This document shows, piece by piece, positions 52,959 through 62,654 of a stretch of 64,000 bases of DNA. Source of the DNA: an uncultured Sphingomonadaceae bacterium (GTDB lineage Bacteria > Pseudomonadota > Alphaproteobacteria > Sphingomonadales > Sphingomonadaceae); contig CANMBD010000001.1 in the NCBI GenBank assembly GCA_947495985.1, forward strand, positions 1,116,001 through 1,180,000, read 5' to 3'. Below the pieces are notes generated by a model. The model was not told where the DNA came from. It did no database searches and saw only the letters and a program-made list of their open reading frames with translations. The translations under genes were made by a program, and so were the position numbers. Numbering within the stretch: position 1 is the stretch's first letter; the number at the start of each line of letters is the position of its first letter.

Positions 52959-53450
52959 CTACTTCAGGGGTTCATCACCCCAGATCGCGTCCTGATTGAT
53001 ATAGCCCCGCCGACCGGTAACATCCAGCAGGCACCATCCATTCTCACATTGCGTGATCTTGCCAACAACACCGGTCTCAACACGCCAGATAACCTTGGCA
53101 TCTCGTTGAGGATTACTCCGCAAAGCTTGTGCCTGCCCTTTTTCGCCTAGCACTATAGCCGTTCTCGACGCACTCAATAGCCGTGCGTGCATCCATCCCT
53201 GTGCGCCATCGGGATCCTCCACCTTTCGCCATGCCTTGTAGCGCGCCAAAATTTTAATCGGCAGGCGTTCCCGCTTGTATATCCACATGGTCGGATATTC
53301 CGTGCTTGGACCGGTACGCATCCGCGCCTCCGGTTCATCGATAGATGCCCAATATGGTGGTTCCTGTTGTGCCATTGCCGGGGGGGACGTCATTACGACC
53401 GAAGCCAGAAGACCAAAAACGAATAGTATTTTTAAATCAAGGTTACGCAT
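52959..53450 (-). CDS. Exported SH3-domain protein
   Basis: About 163 aa. The signal peptide (1-28, SPPAMA|Q) precedes two bacterial SH3-like units: EPEARMRTGPSTEYPTMWIY...WRKVEDPDGAQGWMHARLL and ALRSNPQRDAKVIWRVETGV...NGWCLLDVTGRRGYINQDAIWG. This double pattern is common in alphaproteobacterial proteins of the cell envelope. The ATG at 53450 begins the signal peptide; an extension to 53489 is possible. Peptidoglycan or protein binding is inferred. Confidence 0.85.
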   Translation of the reverse strand: MRNLDLKILFVFGLLASVVMTSPPAMAQQEPPYWASIDEPEARMRTGPSTEYPTMWIYKRERLPIKILARYKAWRKVEDPDGAQGWMHARLLSASRTAIVLGEKGQAQALRSNPQRDAKVIWRVETGVVGKITQCENGWCLLDVTGRRGYINQDAIWGDEPLK

Positions 53451-53562
53451 ACTTTTAACTTGTTCATTGCCCCCGCTGGCATAGGCCATAAACTGAAAGA
53501 CGAGTACGCATCAAGCGCCACCTGCTTGACCTCATGTAAAATTCAGGCATAGCGATTGCCTT

Positions 53563-54576
53563 ATGGCTGAATCATCCCAAACTGAGACACCCCGCCCCGC
53601 AAAACCGCGCGTCATTGTAACACGCGAACTGGCCGATGCGATCCACGATAGAATGGGCGAGCTATTTGATGTCGTCCCCAATTTGACCGACCGTGCCTTT
53701 ACCCGTGAAGATCTCATCGCTGCCATGGCCGACTGCGATGTGCTGGTCCCGACGGTCACCGATCATATTGATGCCGAGATGATAGCCGGCGCACCAGAAA
53801 GGCTCAAGCTGATCGCCAGCTTTGGCGCTGGTGTTGACCATATTGATCTGGCAGCCGCACGTGCACGCAAAATTCTTGTTACCAATACGCCGGGAGTATT
53901 TACCGAAGATACGGCCGACATGACCACGGCGCTTATCCTGTCTGTCCCGCGGCGTTTGGCAGAGGGTGAAAAGCTCATGCGCTCTGGACAATGGAAGGGC
54001 TGGAAGCCTTCAGGCATGCTTGGCCATTGCATCGGCGGCAAAAAACTCGGCATCATCGGCATGGGCCGTATTGGCCAGGCGGTTGCGCGCCGGGCTTCCG
54101 GTTTCGGATTGTCGGTCGTCTACCACAACCGGCGTCAATTGCCGCCGGCGGTCGAAGAGTCGCTCAACGCCAGCTATGTCGACGATCTGGATGAACTGAT
54201 CCGTACCTGTGACATTATCACCATCCATTGCCCGCACACTCCCCAAACACATGAATTGATCAACGCCGAGCGGATTGCGATGATGAAGCCATCCACATAC
54301 CTGATCAATACCGCTCGCGGCGAACTGATTGATGAAAATGCGTTGATCGAAGCACTCCAGAAAGAAACCATAAGCGGCGCAGGCTTGGACGTTTACACGC
54401 AAGAACCCGCGGTCGACGAGCGATTTCTGACGCTAAAAAATGTTGTGTTGCTGCCTCATATGGGCAGCGCCACTTTTGAAGGACGAGAAGCATCGGGCGA
54501 GCGAGTCATCGCCAATATCCGCGTATGGGCCGACGGACACCGGCCGCCAGATCAGGTACTGGAAGGCTGGGCCTGA
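53563..54576 (+). CDS. D-isomer-specific 2-hydroxyacid dehydrogenase
   Basis: 337 aa. The NAD(P)-binding domain has GKKLGIIGMGRIGQAVARR. The catalytic Arg is in INTARGELIDE, the Glu in LDVYTQEPAVDE, and the His in LLPHMGSAT. The N-terminal substrate domain contains LIASFGAGVDHIDL. It resembles glyoxylate/hydroxypyruvate reductases or formate dehydrogenase-like members; the exact acid is unclear. Divergent from the SH3-domain gene. Confidence 0.9.
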   Translation: MAESSQTETPRPAKPRVIVTRELADAIHDRMGELFDVVPNLTDRAFTREDLIAAMADCDVLVPTVTDHIDAEMIAGAPERLKLIASFGAGVDHIDLAAARARKILVTNTPGVFTEDTADMTTALILSVPRRLAEGEKLMRSGQWKGWKPSGMLGHCIGGKKLGIIGMGRIGQAVARRASGFGLSVVYHNRRQLPPAVEESLNASYVDDLDELIRTCDIITIHCPHTPQTHELINAERIAMMKPSTYLINTARGELIDENALIEALQKETISGAGLDVYTQEPAVDERFLTLKNVVLLPHMGSATFEGREASGERVIANIRVWADGHRPPDQVLEGWA

Positions 54577-54698
54577 GTTTCCAGCCGCTGTCTATCATAG
54601 TTCGCGGTTGAGTCCCGCTCCGTTCACGACTAGAAAATCTCAAAATATGATTCGCAGAAGCGGGTCGGCGTAATAAAATACTGTGTTCAGGGGACTTC

Positions 54699-56012
54699 AT
54701 GAAATATCTGAGTAAAACTCTCATCGGTGGCGTAGCGGCCATTCTGGCAAACGTTCCGGCATCAGCGCAAGAAGTCGTCGATCCAGCCACTGATGTTGCT
54801 AATAGTGGTGATACAGCCTGGATATTAACCTCTACCGCGCTTGTGTTGTTGATGACGCTTCCCGGCCTTGCTTTATTCTATGGTGGGCTGGTCAGGTCCA
54901 AAAACTTTCTCTCGGTGCTCATACAATGCATGGCCGTGGCAGGTATCACCTCGGTTTTGTGGGTTATCGCCGGTTACACACTAGCATTTGGTCAAGTTAC
55001 GAACGGTATTTTAGGAAATGGTATCAATTGGATGCTGGGCAACCTTGGTAATGTTCGTGAAGGAACTACCATACCGGAATCCGCCTTTGCCATGTTCCAG
55101 ATGACTTTTGCGGTGATTACCCCCGCCCTGATGGTTGGCGCTTGGGTTGATCGTGCGCGCTTTGGGTGGGTCGTGGCTTTCTGTTCGCTCTGGCTACTGG
55201 TAGTATATGCACCTGTTACCCACTGGGTTTGGGGCGGCGGTTGGCTTTCCGGTCTTGGTGTACTCGACTTTGCCGGCGGAATCGTGGTCCACACCACGGC
55301 AGGCGTATCAGCGCTCGTGGTCGCGATCATGATGGGCAAGCGGATTGGCTGGCCCAAAACACTGATGCTGCCGCATAGCCCTGCCCTGACCGTAGCTGGC
55401 GCAGGCTTGCTCTGGGTCGGGTGGTTCGGATTTAACGGTGGCTCTGCCCTGACCGCAACAGACGATGCATCTTCCGCTATTATCAACACCCATATCGCGG
55501 CTTCCATGGCAGCTTTGGTCTGGATTTTGATCGAGCGGATCAAAGTCGGAAAATCAACCGCTGTTGGTGTCGCCACCGGTGCGATTGCGGGCCTTGCCAC
55601 CATCACTCCGGCGGCTGGTTTCGTCGGCCCGGGAGCGTCCATAGTAATTGGTGCGGCAGCAGGTTTCGTCTGTTTCTTTGCGGTTGGCCTAGTCAAAAAC
55701 GGCTTTAAAATCGACGACAGCCTCGACGTTTTCGCAGTTCACGGCGTCGGCGGCATGCTCGGTTCATTGCTGCTGGCTCTTTTCATCAGCGAAGGCCTTG
55801 GCGGCACGGGCTATGGCGATGATATGGCCTTTGGCAGCCAGTTTGTTGCCCAGCTTATCGGCGTCGGTGTAGTCGCGATCTGGTCGGCAGTTGCTACTGC
55901 GATCCTCGGCTATGGGATCAGCTTCATCCTGCCGATGCGGGTCAATGAAGATGACGAACGCGATGGCCTGGACATTGCCAGCCACGGTGAACGGGCGTGG
56001 GACTTAGACTAA
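54699..56012 (+). CDS. amtB: Ammonium transporter AmtB
   Basis: 437-aa membrane protein. A signal-like leader (1-24, ANVPASAQ) precedes about 11 membrane helices. Characteristic segments are LFYGGLVRSKN, FAGGIVVHTTAGVSALV with the first pore His, and DVFAVHGVGGMLGS with the second pore His. GGGGA lies before the ATG. The usual partner glnK is not adjacent: only 120 bp of non-coding DNA precede amtB. Confidence 0.95.
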   Translation: MKYLSKTLIGGVAAILANVPASAQEVVDPATDVANSGDTAWILTSTALVLLMTLPGLALFYGGLVRSKNFLSVLIQCMAVAGITSVLWVIAGYTLAFGQVTNGILGNGINWMLGNLGNVREGTTIPESAFAMFQMTFAVITPALMVGAWVDRARFGWVVAFCSLWLLVVYAPVTHWVWGGGWLSGLGVLDFAGGIVVHTTAGVSALVVAIMMGKRIGWPKTLMLPHSPALTVAGAGLLWVGWFGFNGGSALTATDDASSAIINTHIAASMAALVWILIERIKVGKSTAVGVATGAIAGLATITPAAGFVGPGASIVIGAAAGFVCFFAVGLVKNGFKIDDSLDVFAVHGVGGMLGSLLLALFISEGLGGTGYGDDMAFGSQFVAQLIGVGVVAIWSAVATAILGYGISFILPMRVNEDDERDGLDIASHGERAWDLD

Positions 56013-56080
56013 AGACCTAAACCAAAAAAACGTGAGATCCGGTGGCCAGCTTCGTTGACCAACGGAACGAACGGTTTGTT

Positions 56081-56443
56081 CTAACTGGCTGAAAAGGCTT
56101 TCCAACCGACATAAGCCAGAAATGGCAGGCCAATCAGGTCAGCAATGGCAATCGCGCGCAAAGTGTCAGGTTGGCCATAGATGCCATAGATGACGAGAAA
56201 GCTGATCATCGAAAGCGCCGTTAGAGCAACTGCCAATTTGCGTACATCCGGATCAAAAGCGGCCCATAGGCAGGCGACAACTATTACCCCGAACAAAGCA
56301 GCGCGATGCTGTAACAATGCAAAATTCATATCACCTGGCGGTACGCCATATAGGTGTGTGATCAGTGACGGAGCAAAAAAGGCAGCAAATGGCGGCAAGT
56401 GGATAAGAATGCCCAGAACAATCCAACAAGCCCGTTCCAACAT
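56081..56443 (-). CDS. Small four-helix membrane protein of unknown function
   Basis: 120 aa. Hydrophobic segments at about 5-28, 45-65, 72-90 and 98-115, with ALLQHRAALFGVIVVACLWAAF in the second. I do not recognise a named family. It lies 17 bp after a GNAT gene in the same direction, so it may share its transcript. Confidence 0.75.
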   Translation of the reverse strand: MLERACWIVLGILIHLPPFAAFFAPSLITHLYGVPPGDMNFALLQHRAALFGVIVVACLWAAFDPDVRKLAVALTALSMISFLVIYGIYGQPDTLRAIAIADLIGLPFLAYVGWKAFSAS

Positions 56444-56460
56444 GATACTGCTCCCGCTTG

Positions 56461-56916
56461 TTATAGTGTCATATGCAAAAACTGATTGAACGCGCTGGCT
56501 TTGTAATCACCAAAAGCGGGCCCATTTTCGAAACCGCGTTTGCGATAGAGGCGAAGAGCTGGCTCAAACTCTTTCCCCGATCCCGTTTCAAGGCTCAGCG
56601 TTCTATATCCGCGCCGTTTTGCTTCGGCAATTATGTGGTTGAGAATTGACAAACCAACACCTTTTCGAACGTGCCTCGGAACCGTTCGCATGGATTTGAT
56701 TTCACCAGCTGTGCCAGACAGTTGTTTCAGCGCGCCAACGCCGAGGAGAACATCCCGCTCCCATGCGGTCCATACAGTGACATCGGGCGCTTTCAAGCCG
56801 GAAAGGTCAAGCGCATAGACGCTACCTGCGGGAGAATTTTTGTGCATGTCGGACAGATGGATGGCCAGCAGATCCTGAACCGCCTGCCCCGTCAAATCGT
56901 CTGGCTTAATTTTCAT
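56461..56916 (-). CDS. GNAT-family N-acetyltransferase
   Basis: 151 aa with the acetyl-CoA motif VRKGVGLSILNHIIAEAKRRGY and LSLETGSGKEFEPALRLYRKRGF. The GDYKASAFNQFLHMTL end is typical of PA4866/YafP-like acetyltransferases. Substrate unknown. It starts at an ATG after a weak ribosome-binding site and precedes the small membrane protein. Confidence 0.83.
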   Translation of the reverse strand: MKIKPDDLTGQAVQDLLAIHLSDMHKNSPAGSVYALDLSGLKAPDVTVWTAWERDVLLGVGALKQLSGTAGEIKSMRTVPRHVRKGVGLSILNHIIAEAKRRGYRTLSLETGSGKEFEPALRLYRKRGFENGPAFGDYKASAFNQFLHMTL

Positions 56917-57095
56917 GAGTCGAGCGCTTTCCTACAACAATCCGCAATGGTATATATTGTCCGAGCGCTTTGACAGTTTAAATCAATTATTTCTGATTGT
57001 TACGCTGCCGACCTACTGGGAAATTTGGCGTTCCCAATAGCGCATGACGCAGTGTGATGTGTGTGAACTTTGAAGCCGGAAAACGTTGGCGCGGT

Positions 57096-57425
57096 TTAAG
57101 AAGTCAGTGTCAGCGTCCGCAGAATTTCTGTATCCAAAGCGTCAGCAAAGCGGCACCCGGCCTGCTTAGTTTTCTGCCAAACCAAAGTGGCTTTGACCGG
57201 TACATGTTTGTTGACGGTGACGGTTACTTTCTCGCCTTCCTGAAATACGGCGTCGGCTTCAAATCGGCATCCATATATCGAGATATCCAGCAGCGTCGCA
57301 ACAATCGACTTATTCCCGTTACGCTTCAAGGACGCACTGGAAACAGTCACCTCATGACGGGGCACAGCACGCCGGTTCAATGCTGCCGGCTCCACTCTAC
57401 GGTATCTTGTCGACTTTAACGCCAC
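57096..57425 (-). CDS. Single-domain PilZ protein (cyclic-di-GMP binding)
   Basis: 109 aa. The c-di-GMP motifs are RRAVPRHEV (RxxxR) and DISIYGCRFE (D/NxSxxG). It is a stand-alone PilZ domain, which usually acts as a small c-di-GMP effector. The start is a GTG at 57425 because AGGAGG lies 6 nt upstream, an ideal site; a GTG 24 bp earlier lacks it. No pilus or cellulose genes flank it. Confidence 0.88.
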   Translation of the reverse strand: MALKSTRYRRVEPAALNRRAVPRHEVTVSSASLKRNGNKSIVATLLDISIYGCRFEADAVFQEGEKVTVTVNKHVPVKATLVWQKTKQAGCRFADALDTEILRTLTLTS

Positions 57426-57510
57426 GTCTACCCTCCTGCCAATTTCCACCCACCTGTATCCACAGGTAAATGGAAAAAGGTATCAAAAGGTTAACGGCGC
57501 TAAAGCATGA

Positions 57511-58914
57511 CTATTCCCCGGTCAGTATGCGATCGACCAGTTGTTTGACCGTTGGAACAAAGCCATTGGAATAGAAAGGATCTTTACCGAAATTATAGGC
57601 TCCGTGCCCAGCGAACATCAAATGCTCTTCCACCGGGGATCCATGAACAATTTCCTGCAGCGACTTTTGAATACAAAAACTTCGCGGGTCTGCGAGTCGC
57701 CCGGTGCTGAAATTATCGTGGTCTTTCCACGAAGAAAAACCGCAATGGGACAAACAACCCATGCAATCGGCCTGATCCTTGCGGATCATTTTTGCTTCCT
57801 CCGGTGTGGTGAAGACGATCGTGTTGTCCGGCGTCTTCAGCGCCATGGTGAACCCCAATCCATCCCATTCCCGGGCACGGAGCAGGTCATTGCGCGTGAC
57901 CCAGAAGTTCTTGCCCTTCACACCGACATCCAGTTGATGGGTATGTTCGCCTGCTTTCTCGGTCGAATAGGGAATCTGACGTTCGGACCGTGCTTCCAGG
58001 CTGCGGAGAAACTCATTTCGCACCGCCGATGAATAGAAACCGGTGGGCGAAAACTTGTGCAGCAAGACATCGCCTTCCTTGATTTTGATCAACTCATTCT
58101 TCCAGCTGTCGGGGATCGGACTTTCTTTCGTAAGAAGAGGACGGGTGCCGAATTGGAAAGCGATCTGCCCCAGCTCATCATTATCGATCCAGTTATCCCA
58201 GTCCTTTAGAGCCCAAACACCGCCTGCCATGATGATGGGGACGCTATCTGCAATTCCTTCGCCGCGCATAGTCTCTCGTAGCGCCTTGACCCGCGGATAC
58301 GGATCTTCCGGTTTACGAGGGTCTTCAGCATTGCTGAGACCATTGTGCCCACCAGCCAACCACGGATCTTCATAGACAACCGCCGCCATAAGATCGGATA
58401 CTTTATGATAGGCCCGCTTCCACAAGGCACGAAATGCGCGAGCGGAGCTGATAATCGGGAGATAACTGACGCCATATTGCTGGGCAATTTCCGAAAGCTT
58501 GTAAGGCATGCCAGCACCGCAAGTGACACCAGCTACCATGCCTTTGGTTTGCTCCAAAACGCCGTGTAACACTTGTTGCGCGCCGCCCATTTCCCACAGA
58601 ACATTGATATTGATCGCGCCCTTGCCATCGGATATTTCAAAGGCCTTCGTCACTTGCGCAACCGCACCATCAATCGCATATTTGACAAGCTCTTCATGCC
58701 GCGCACCGCGGGTTTTGCCATGGTAGATTTGCGGGATGACATTACCGTCCGCATCATAGCTGTCCGCATTAACGGCCGAAACAGTACCGATACCGCCAGC
58801 AGCTGCCCAGGCTCCGGAACTGGCATGATTGGTCGCGGCGACCCCTTTTCCGCCCTCAATCAATGGCCAAACTTCACGGCCATTATACTGGATAGGTTTG
58901 ACCCCTTTAAACAA
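57511..58914 (-). CDS. Nitronate monooxygenase-like flavoprotein with Cys-rich C-terminus
   Basis: 467 aa. The TIM-barrel NMO/enoyl-reductase pattern is in AAAGGIGTVSAVN, MVAGVTCGAGMPYKL and VPIIMAGGVWALKDW with IAFQFGTRPLL. Typical NMOs are 320-360 aa; here a C-terminal part adds C384-x2-C387-x3-C391 and C414, a set that could bind a Fe-S cluster or zinc. The TTG start is supported by AGGAG 6 nt upstream. Substrate unknown. Confidence 0.85.
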   Translation of the reverse strand: MFKGVKPIQYNGREVWPLIEGGKGVAATNHASSGAWAAAGGIGTVSAVNADSYDADGNVIPQIYHGKTRGARHEELVKYAIDGAVAQVTKAFEISDGKGAININVLWEMGGAQQVLHGVLEQTKGMVAGVTCGAGMPYKLSEIAQQYGVSYLPIISSARAFRALWKRAYHKVSDLMAAVVYEDPWLAGGHNGLSNAEDPRKPEDPYPRVKALRETMRGEGIADSVPIIMAGGVWALKDWDNWIDNDELGQIAFQFGTRPLLTKESPIPDSWKNELIKIKEGDVLLHKFSPTGFYSSAVRNEFLRSLEARSERQIPYSTEKAGEHTHQLDVGVKGKNFWVTRNDLLRAREWDGLGFTMALKTPDNTIVFTTPEEAKMIRKDQADCMGCLSHCGFSSWKDHDNFSTGRLADPRSFCIQKSLQEIVHGSPVEEHLMFAGHGAYNFGKDPFYSNGFVPTVKQLVDRILTGE

Positions 58915-59014
58915 TATACTCTCCTATATACCCCAAGCGCGTCTTATAGACGGCGCATGTCAAATTGTGCGAAAAAATCAGCGAATACCCAAAACTATTT
59001 TTCATTATAAAATC

Positions 59015-60151
59015 CTAAGCAAATTTTGGTCGCCCGAGCGCATTACCATATAGCAGCGCATAACGTGCCAACATCTTGCTTTCATTGTACTCCGCCTGAG
59101 CCTTCATCCTGTTTTGCGCGCCAATGTCCTGCCGCAACTGCTCATGCTGGACCAATGTCGTTAAGGCTTCGGCAAACTGCGCTTCATCTTCCGCGGGTTT
59201 TATGAAGCCCTGATTGGCCTGACATACCATAGATTTCACATCTCCGACATCTGTAGCCGCAACGGGCAGGCCGGCCGCCATCGCTTCGATCAGAGATATA
59301 GGAAATTGCTCACTGTCAGAGGACAACGCAAAAATGTCGAATAGTCCGATATAGCGTGCGGGATCCGCCTGAAATCCGGGCATTAAGAGACGATCGGCCA
59401 TTCCGCACTGCTGCGCCTCTGCCAGAATGGCTTCTTTTTCAGGCCCCTCACCAACAATCACAAGCCGGACATTGTCTCCCGCTTCGGCGCAGGCTCGCAC
59501 CAGCCGCGGCAAGTTTTTGACCGCCCGAAGTCCCGCCAGCGTCCCAACGACGACTTCGTCTTTTGCCTTTTTGAATCCTGGAAGCGCACCGCGTTGCGGT
59601 TTTTTATCGAAACGCTTCACATCAATACCGTTGGGAATACGGTGCACTTTTTCTTCAGGCTGTTTCCAGACTGATTGCGCGATTTTCTGAAGTCGCTCTG
59701 ATGGCACCACAAGCGCCTGGCTCCCGCCCAATGCAAATTTCCGAAACAAGTTACGCTTCCAGTTTAGCTTTTTTCGCTCATCTTCGTTGAACCCATCTTC
59801 ATGGTGGATCAGCGGAGGCAATCCTTCGACCCGGGCGAAGAGAGTCCGCGCCATAACGCCGTCCATTGATCCCCAGTTATAAGACAGAATCAGATCAAAT
59901 TGCCGATAATAGTCAACCAGTTCACGATAGCGCTTCAATGACGGTTTGCCCGACAACAATGGCGCATCCTTTGGAAAGCTGACCTTGATTTTGCTGTCAA
60001 TCGCATCGCGGGCGGACAGATTATCGGGTTCAGCTGAAAGAATAGTATGCTGCGCCTGCGCTCCAAAATGGTTCATCAGCCTGACCGCCCGCGCTTCTTT
60101 GCCGCCAAGATTGAACGTGCTGTGCAAATGCAAAATTCTGGAGGGTTTCAT
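59015..60151 (-). CDS. GT4-family glycosyltransferase
   Basis: 378 aa, GT-B fold. The N-terminal domain begins ILHLHSTFNLGGKEARAVRLM. The C-terminal domain has VVGTLAGLRAVKNLPRLVRA, LVIVGEGPEKE and the EX7E motif in SEQFPISLIEAMAAGLPVAATD. No nucleotide-sugar or LPS genes surround it, so its product cannot be named. It is transcribed toward the NMO-like gene, with a ~100-bp gap between them. Confidence 0.86.
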   Translation of the reverse strand: MKPSRILHLHSTFNLGGKEARAVRLMNHFGAQAQHTILSAEPDNLSARDAIDSKIKVSFPKDAPLLSGKPSLKRYRELVDYYRQFDLILSYNWGSMDGVMARTLFARVEGLPPLIHHEDGFNEDERKKLNWKRNLFRKFALGGSQALVVPSERLQKIAQSVWKQPEEKVHRIPNGIDVKRFDKKPQRGALPGFKKAKDEVVVGTLAGLRAVKNLPRLVRACAEAGDNVRLVIVGEGPEKEAILAEAQQCGMADRLLMPGFQADPARYIGLFDIFALSSDSEQFPISLIEAMAAGLPVAATDVGDVKSMVCQANQGFIKPAEDEAQFAEALTTLVQHEQLRQDIGAQNRMKAQAEYNESKMLARYALLYGNALGRPKFA

Positions 60152-60185
60152 TGATTATGCCGGCTATCTTTAACGTCAGAAGAAA

Positions 60186-61049
60186 TCAATCGACCCGTTG
60201 GAGCAACGCGGCAATCGCGTCAAGCGATGCCTGCTCCTCCAATGTCGGCGCATGCCCTACTCGCGGAACCGTGACCAACTCCGCTTTGTTCAGTTTATCG
60301 AGCATTTTTTGGGCGGTCGCCTCGCTAAACAGATCGGACAACGCTCCTCGCAAGATGAGTGTCGGCACGTTTTCGAGTGCCTCCAGTGCACGCCAGATCG
60401 CTTCATTGCCCCCGCCCTTGCCTTCAAATGGCTCCGAGATCTTCATATCATAATCCAGCTTGATCCGCCCGGAACTGTTCATCCGATAGAGTTTCTTTAC
60501 GAAAGCTATCCATTCTTTCAGACTATAGTCAGGATAGATGCTACCGCTATCCTCCGCTTTGTCGCGCGCGGCATGTGCCCAGGTTTCAAAACTGCGACCT
60601 TGCCCGAGATTTTCACCGATACGATCCAATCCGCGTTGATCAACATCAGGACCGATATCATTCAATAATGCACCGGCTACCCGTTCCGGATGCCGGGATG
60701 CCATAATCATCGTCACAATCCCGCCCAGTGACGTGCCGAAAAATATTGCCGTTGGCAGTTCGATGTCGTCCATAAGTCTGACAACATCGGCGATATAGGT
60801 TTTCGCATTATAGCTTGCGCTATCCTTGGCATATTCGCTCTCGCCCCGCCCACGCAGATTGACCATGATAATGCGGCGTTTTCCGCCAAGCCAGTCGCCG
60901 AGATGCTCGAAATCCCGAACGTTGCGCGTCAATCCGGGAACACAGATTATAGGTAACTCCGCATCATCGCCGGGATAATCACGATAATGCAGCTTCAAAC
61001 CATCTTCTGATTCCCAGTATTTGTCGTCATAGTTCCCCTGATCGATCAT
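60186..61049 (-). CDS. Alpha/beta hydrolase
   Basis: 287 aa. LPIICVPGLTRNVRDFE holds the oxyanion region; the nucleophile Ser is in FFGTSLGGIVTM (GxSxG); the catalytic Asp lies around LRGALSDLFSEAT and the His in PRVGHAPTLEE. Substrate unknown; such enzymes cleave esters or lactones. It is divergent from selO, and near the GT4 gene on the same strand. Confidence 0.88.
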   Translation of the reverse strand: MIDQGNYDDKYWESEDGLKLHYRDYPGDDAELPIICVPGLTRNVRDFEHLGDWLGGKRRIIMVNLRGRGESEYAKDSASYNAKTYIADVVRLMDDIELPTAIFFGTSLGGIVTMIMASRHPERVAGALLNDIGPDVDQRGLDRIGENLGQGRSFETWAHAARDKAEDSGSIYPDYSLKEWIAFVKKLYRMNSSGRIKLDYDMKISEPFEGKGGGNEAIWRALEALENVPTLILRGALSDLFSEATAQKMLDKLNKAELVTVPRVGHAPTLEEQASLDAIAALLQRVD

Positions 61050-61111
61050 AAATGTCGTGCGTCCCCCGGTTCTTACTTGCCGCGCTCTCTATTCATCCCC
61101 ACTATTGAGCA

Positions 61112-62512
61112 ATGGCATATAAACCGCAAGCTGAACCGGCAAAATCACCCTATCGCCCCGATGTAATGATAACCCAGCTGGGTGAAAAAATTGGCGATCC
61201 GGTTCAGGCTGCCAAATTTCCGCGCCACGAGCTGCGCTTCCGCAATGATCGTTGGGATCAGACTGTTGGTCTTTCCGACCTGAGCGATGACCGATGGGTC
61301 GATCATTTCGGTCGTTTCCAGCCCCTTGCCGACAATCTCAACCCGCCTTTGGCTCTGCGCTATCATGGACACCAGTTTCGCAATTATAATCCTGAAATAG
61401 GGGATGGACGGGGATTTCTGTTCGCGCAAATGCGTGATCATGAAAACAGATTGATGGATCTCGCCACCAAAGGATCCGGCACCACTCCGTGGAGCCGTTC
61501 CGGCGATGGCAAGCTAACACTGAAGGGCGGGGTTCGCGAGATACTCGCCACCGAAATGCTGGAAGCTTTAGGTGTGGACACATCTAAGACGTTCTCATTG
61601 GTCGAGACGGGCGAAGAATTATACCGCGGTGACGAACCCTCCCCGACGCGATCTGCGGTGATGACCCGGCTGAGCCACAGTCATATTCGCTTCGGAACAT
61701 TTCAGCGGATCGCAGCAGAGCAGAATGAAGGCTTGATGCACAAGCTGGTCGATTATTGTCTGACCCATTTCTATGGTGGCGCCAAAACAGACGATCTGGC
61801 CATTGAATTGTTTCAAAACGTCGCCGCCAAAGCAGCGCAATTGGCCGCTAGTTATATGACAGCGGGATTTGTGCACGGCGTTCTTAACACAGACAATATC
61901 AATATTACGGGAGAAAGTTTCGATTACGGTCCATGGCGCTTCACGCCTTATTGGGAACCAGGGTTCACCGCCGCCTATTTCGATCAGGAAGGGCTCTATT
62001 GCTTCGCCCGGCAACCGGAGGCGCTGCACTGGAACCTTGCGCAACTGGCAAGCGCGCTGAGATTGATCTGCGACAGCGATCCATTGGTTGAGACACTGGA
62101 AGCTTTCCCCAAAGCATATGGCACGGCATTTACCGAACATTTCTGCTGGCGCCTCGGCGTCGAAAGTGAAGGCTTTGACAAGGACAAGACCCTCGTGATG
62201 GCGGCAGAACAGGCCTTAACCCAAAAAACCGTGACAATTGACCAGTTCTTTTTCGACTGGGGTCAGGATTCTGTCCCGAAAAATGAAAGCTATGAGTCCA
62301 ATGAATTCATGACTTTCCGGGAAGAGATGAGCAAACGCCAGCGCGCACGATCATCCGATCATCGATATTGGCAATCAGATAACCCCTGCTCAATGCATAT
62401 CGAAGAGGTCGAAACAATCTGGGATGCCATTGATCAAGAAGATGATTGGCACCCATTAACCAGAAAAGTTGAGGCAATACGAGATATGGGCCAGGCATTA
62501 CGGGGACTGTAA
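61112..62512 (+). CDS. selO: Protein adenylyltransferase SelO (YdiU family pseudokinase)
   Basis: 466 aa. The conserved HGHQFRNYNPEIGDGRGFLF, DLATKGSGTTPWSRSGDGKL and HGVLNTDNINITGESFDYGP mark SelO. These transfer AMP to proteins, with a flipped ATP orientation; the Asp and Asn in TDNI bind metal. Length is close to E. coli SelO (478 aa). The C-terminal redox Cys is not evident; CSMH is the last Cys. Role is probably in oxidative stress, from the family. Confidence 0.93.
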   Translation: MAYKPQAEPAKSPYRPDVMITQLGEKIGDPVQAAKFPRHELRFRNDRWDQTVGLSDLSDDRWVDHFGRFQPLADNLNPPLALRYHGHQFRNYNPEIGDGRGFLFAQMRDHENRLMDLATKGSGTTPWSRSGDGKLTLKGGVREILATEMLEALGVDTSKTFSLVETGEELYRGDEPSPTRSAVMTRLSHSHIRFGTFQRIAAEQNEGLMHKLVDYCLTHFYGGAKTDDLAIELFQNVAAKAAQLAASYMTAGFVHGVLNTDNINITGESFDYGPWRFTPYWEPGFTAAYFDQEGLYCFARQPEALHWNLAQLASALRLICDSDPLVETLEAFPKAYGTAFTEHFCWRLGVESEGFDKDKTLVMAAEQALTQKTVTIDQFFFDWGQDSVPKNESYESNEFMTFREEMSKRQRARSSDHRYWQSDNPCSMHIEEVETIWDAIDQEDDWHPLTRKVEAIRDMGQALRGL

Positions 62513-62654
62513 AGCGAAGTAACCGTTCGTATGAGACGAAGCGAATAAAAACAGGTCTATAGTTACTGGATTTTTAAGCTGTATCAGCTAGTTGGTATTG
62601 CAACTAATAAAGCGACATTCCGCTTGCCTGCTTGAATATTGTATCGGAACGATT

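Noticed and set aside
54992..55696. 234-aa ORF on the minus strand
   Set aside because: Antisense to amtB; Pro/Thr/Ala-rich composition typical of a shadow frame.
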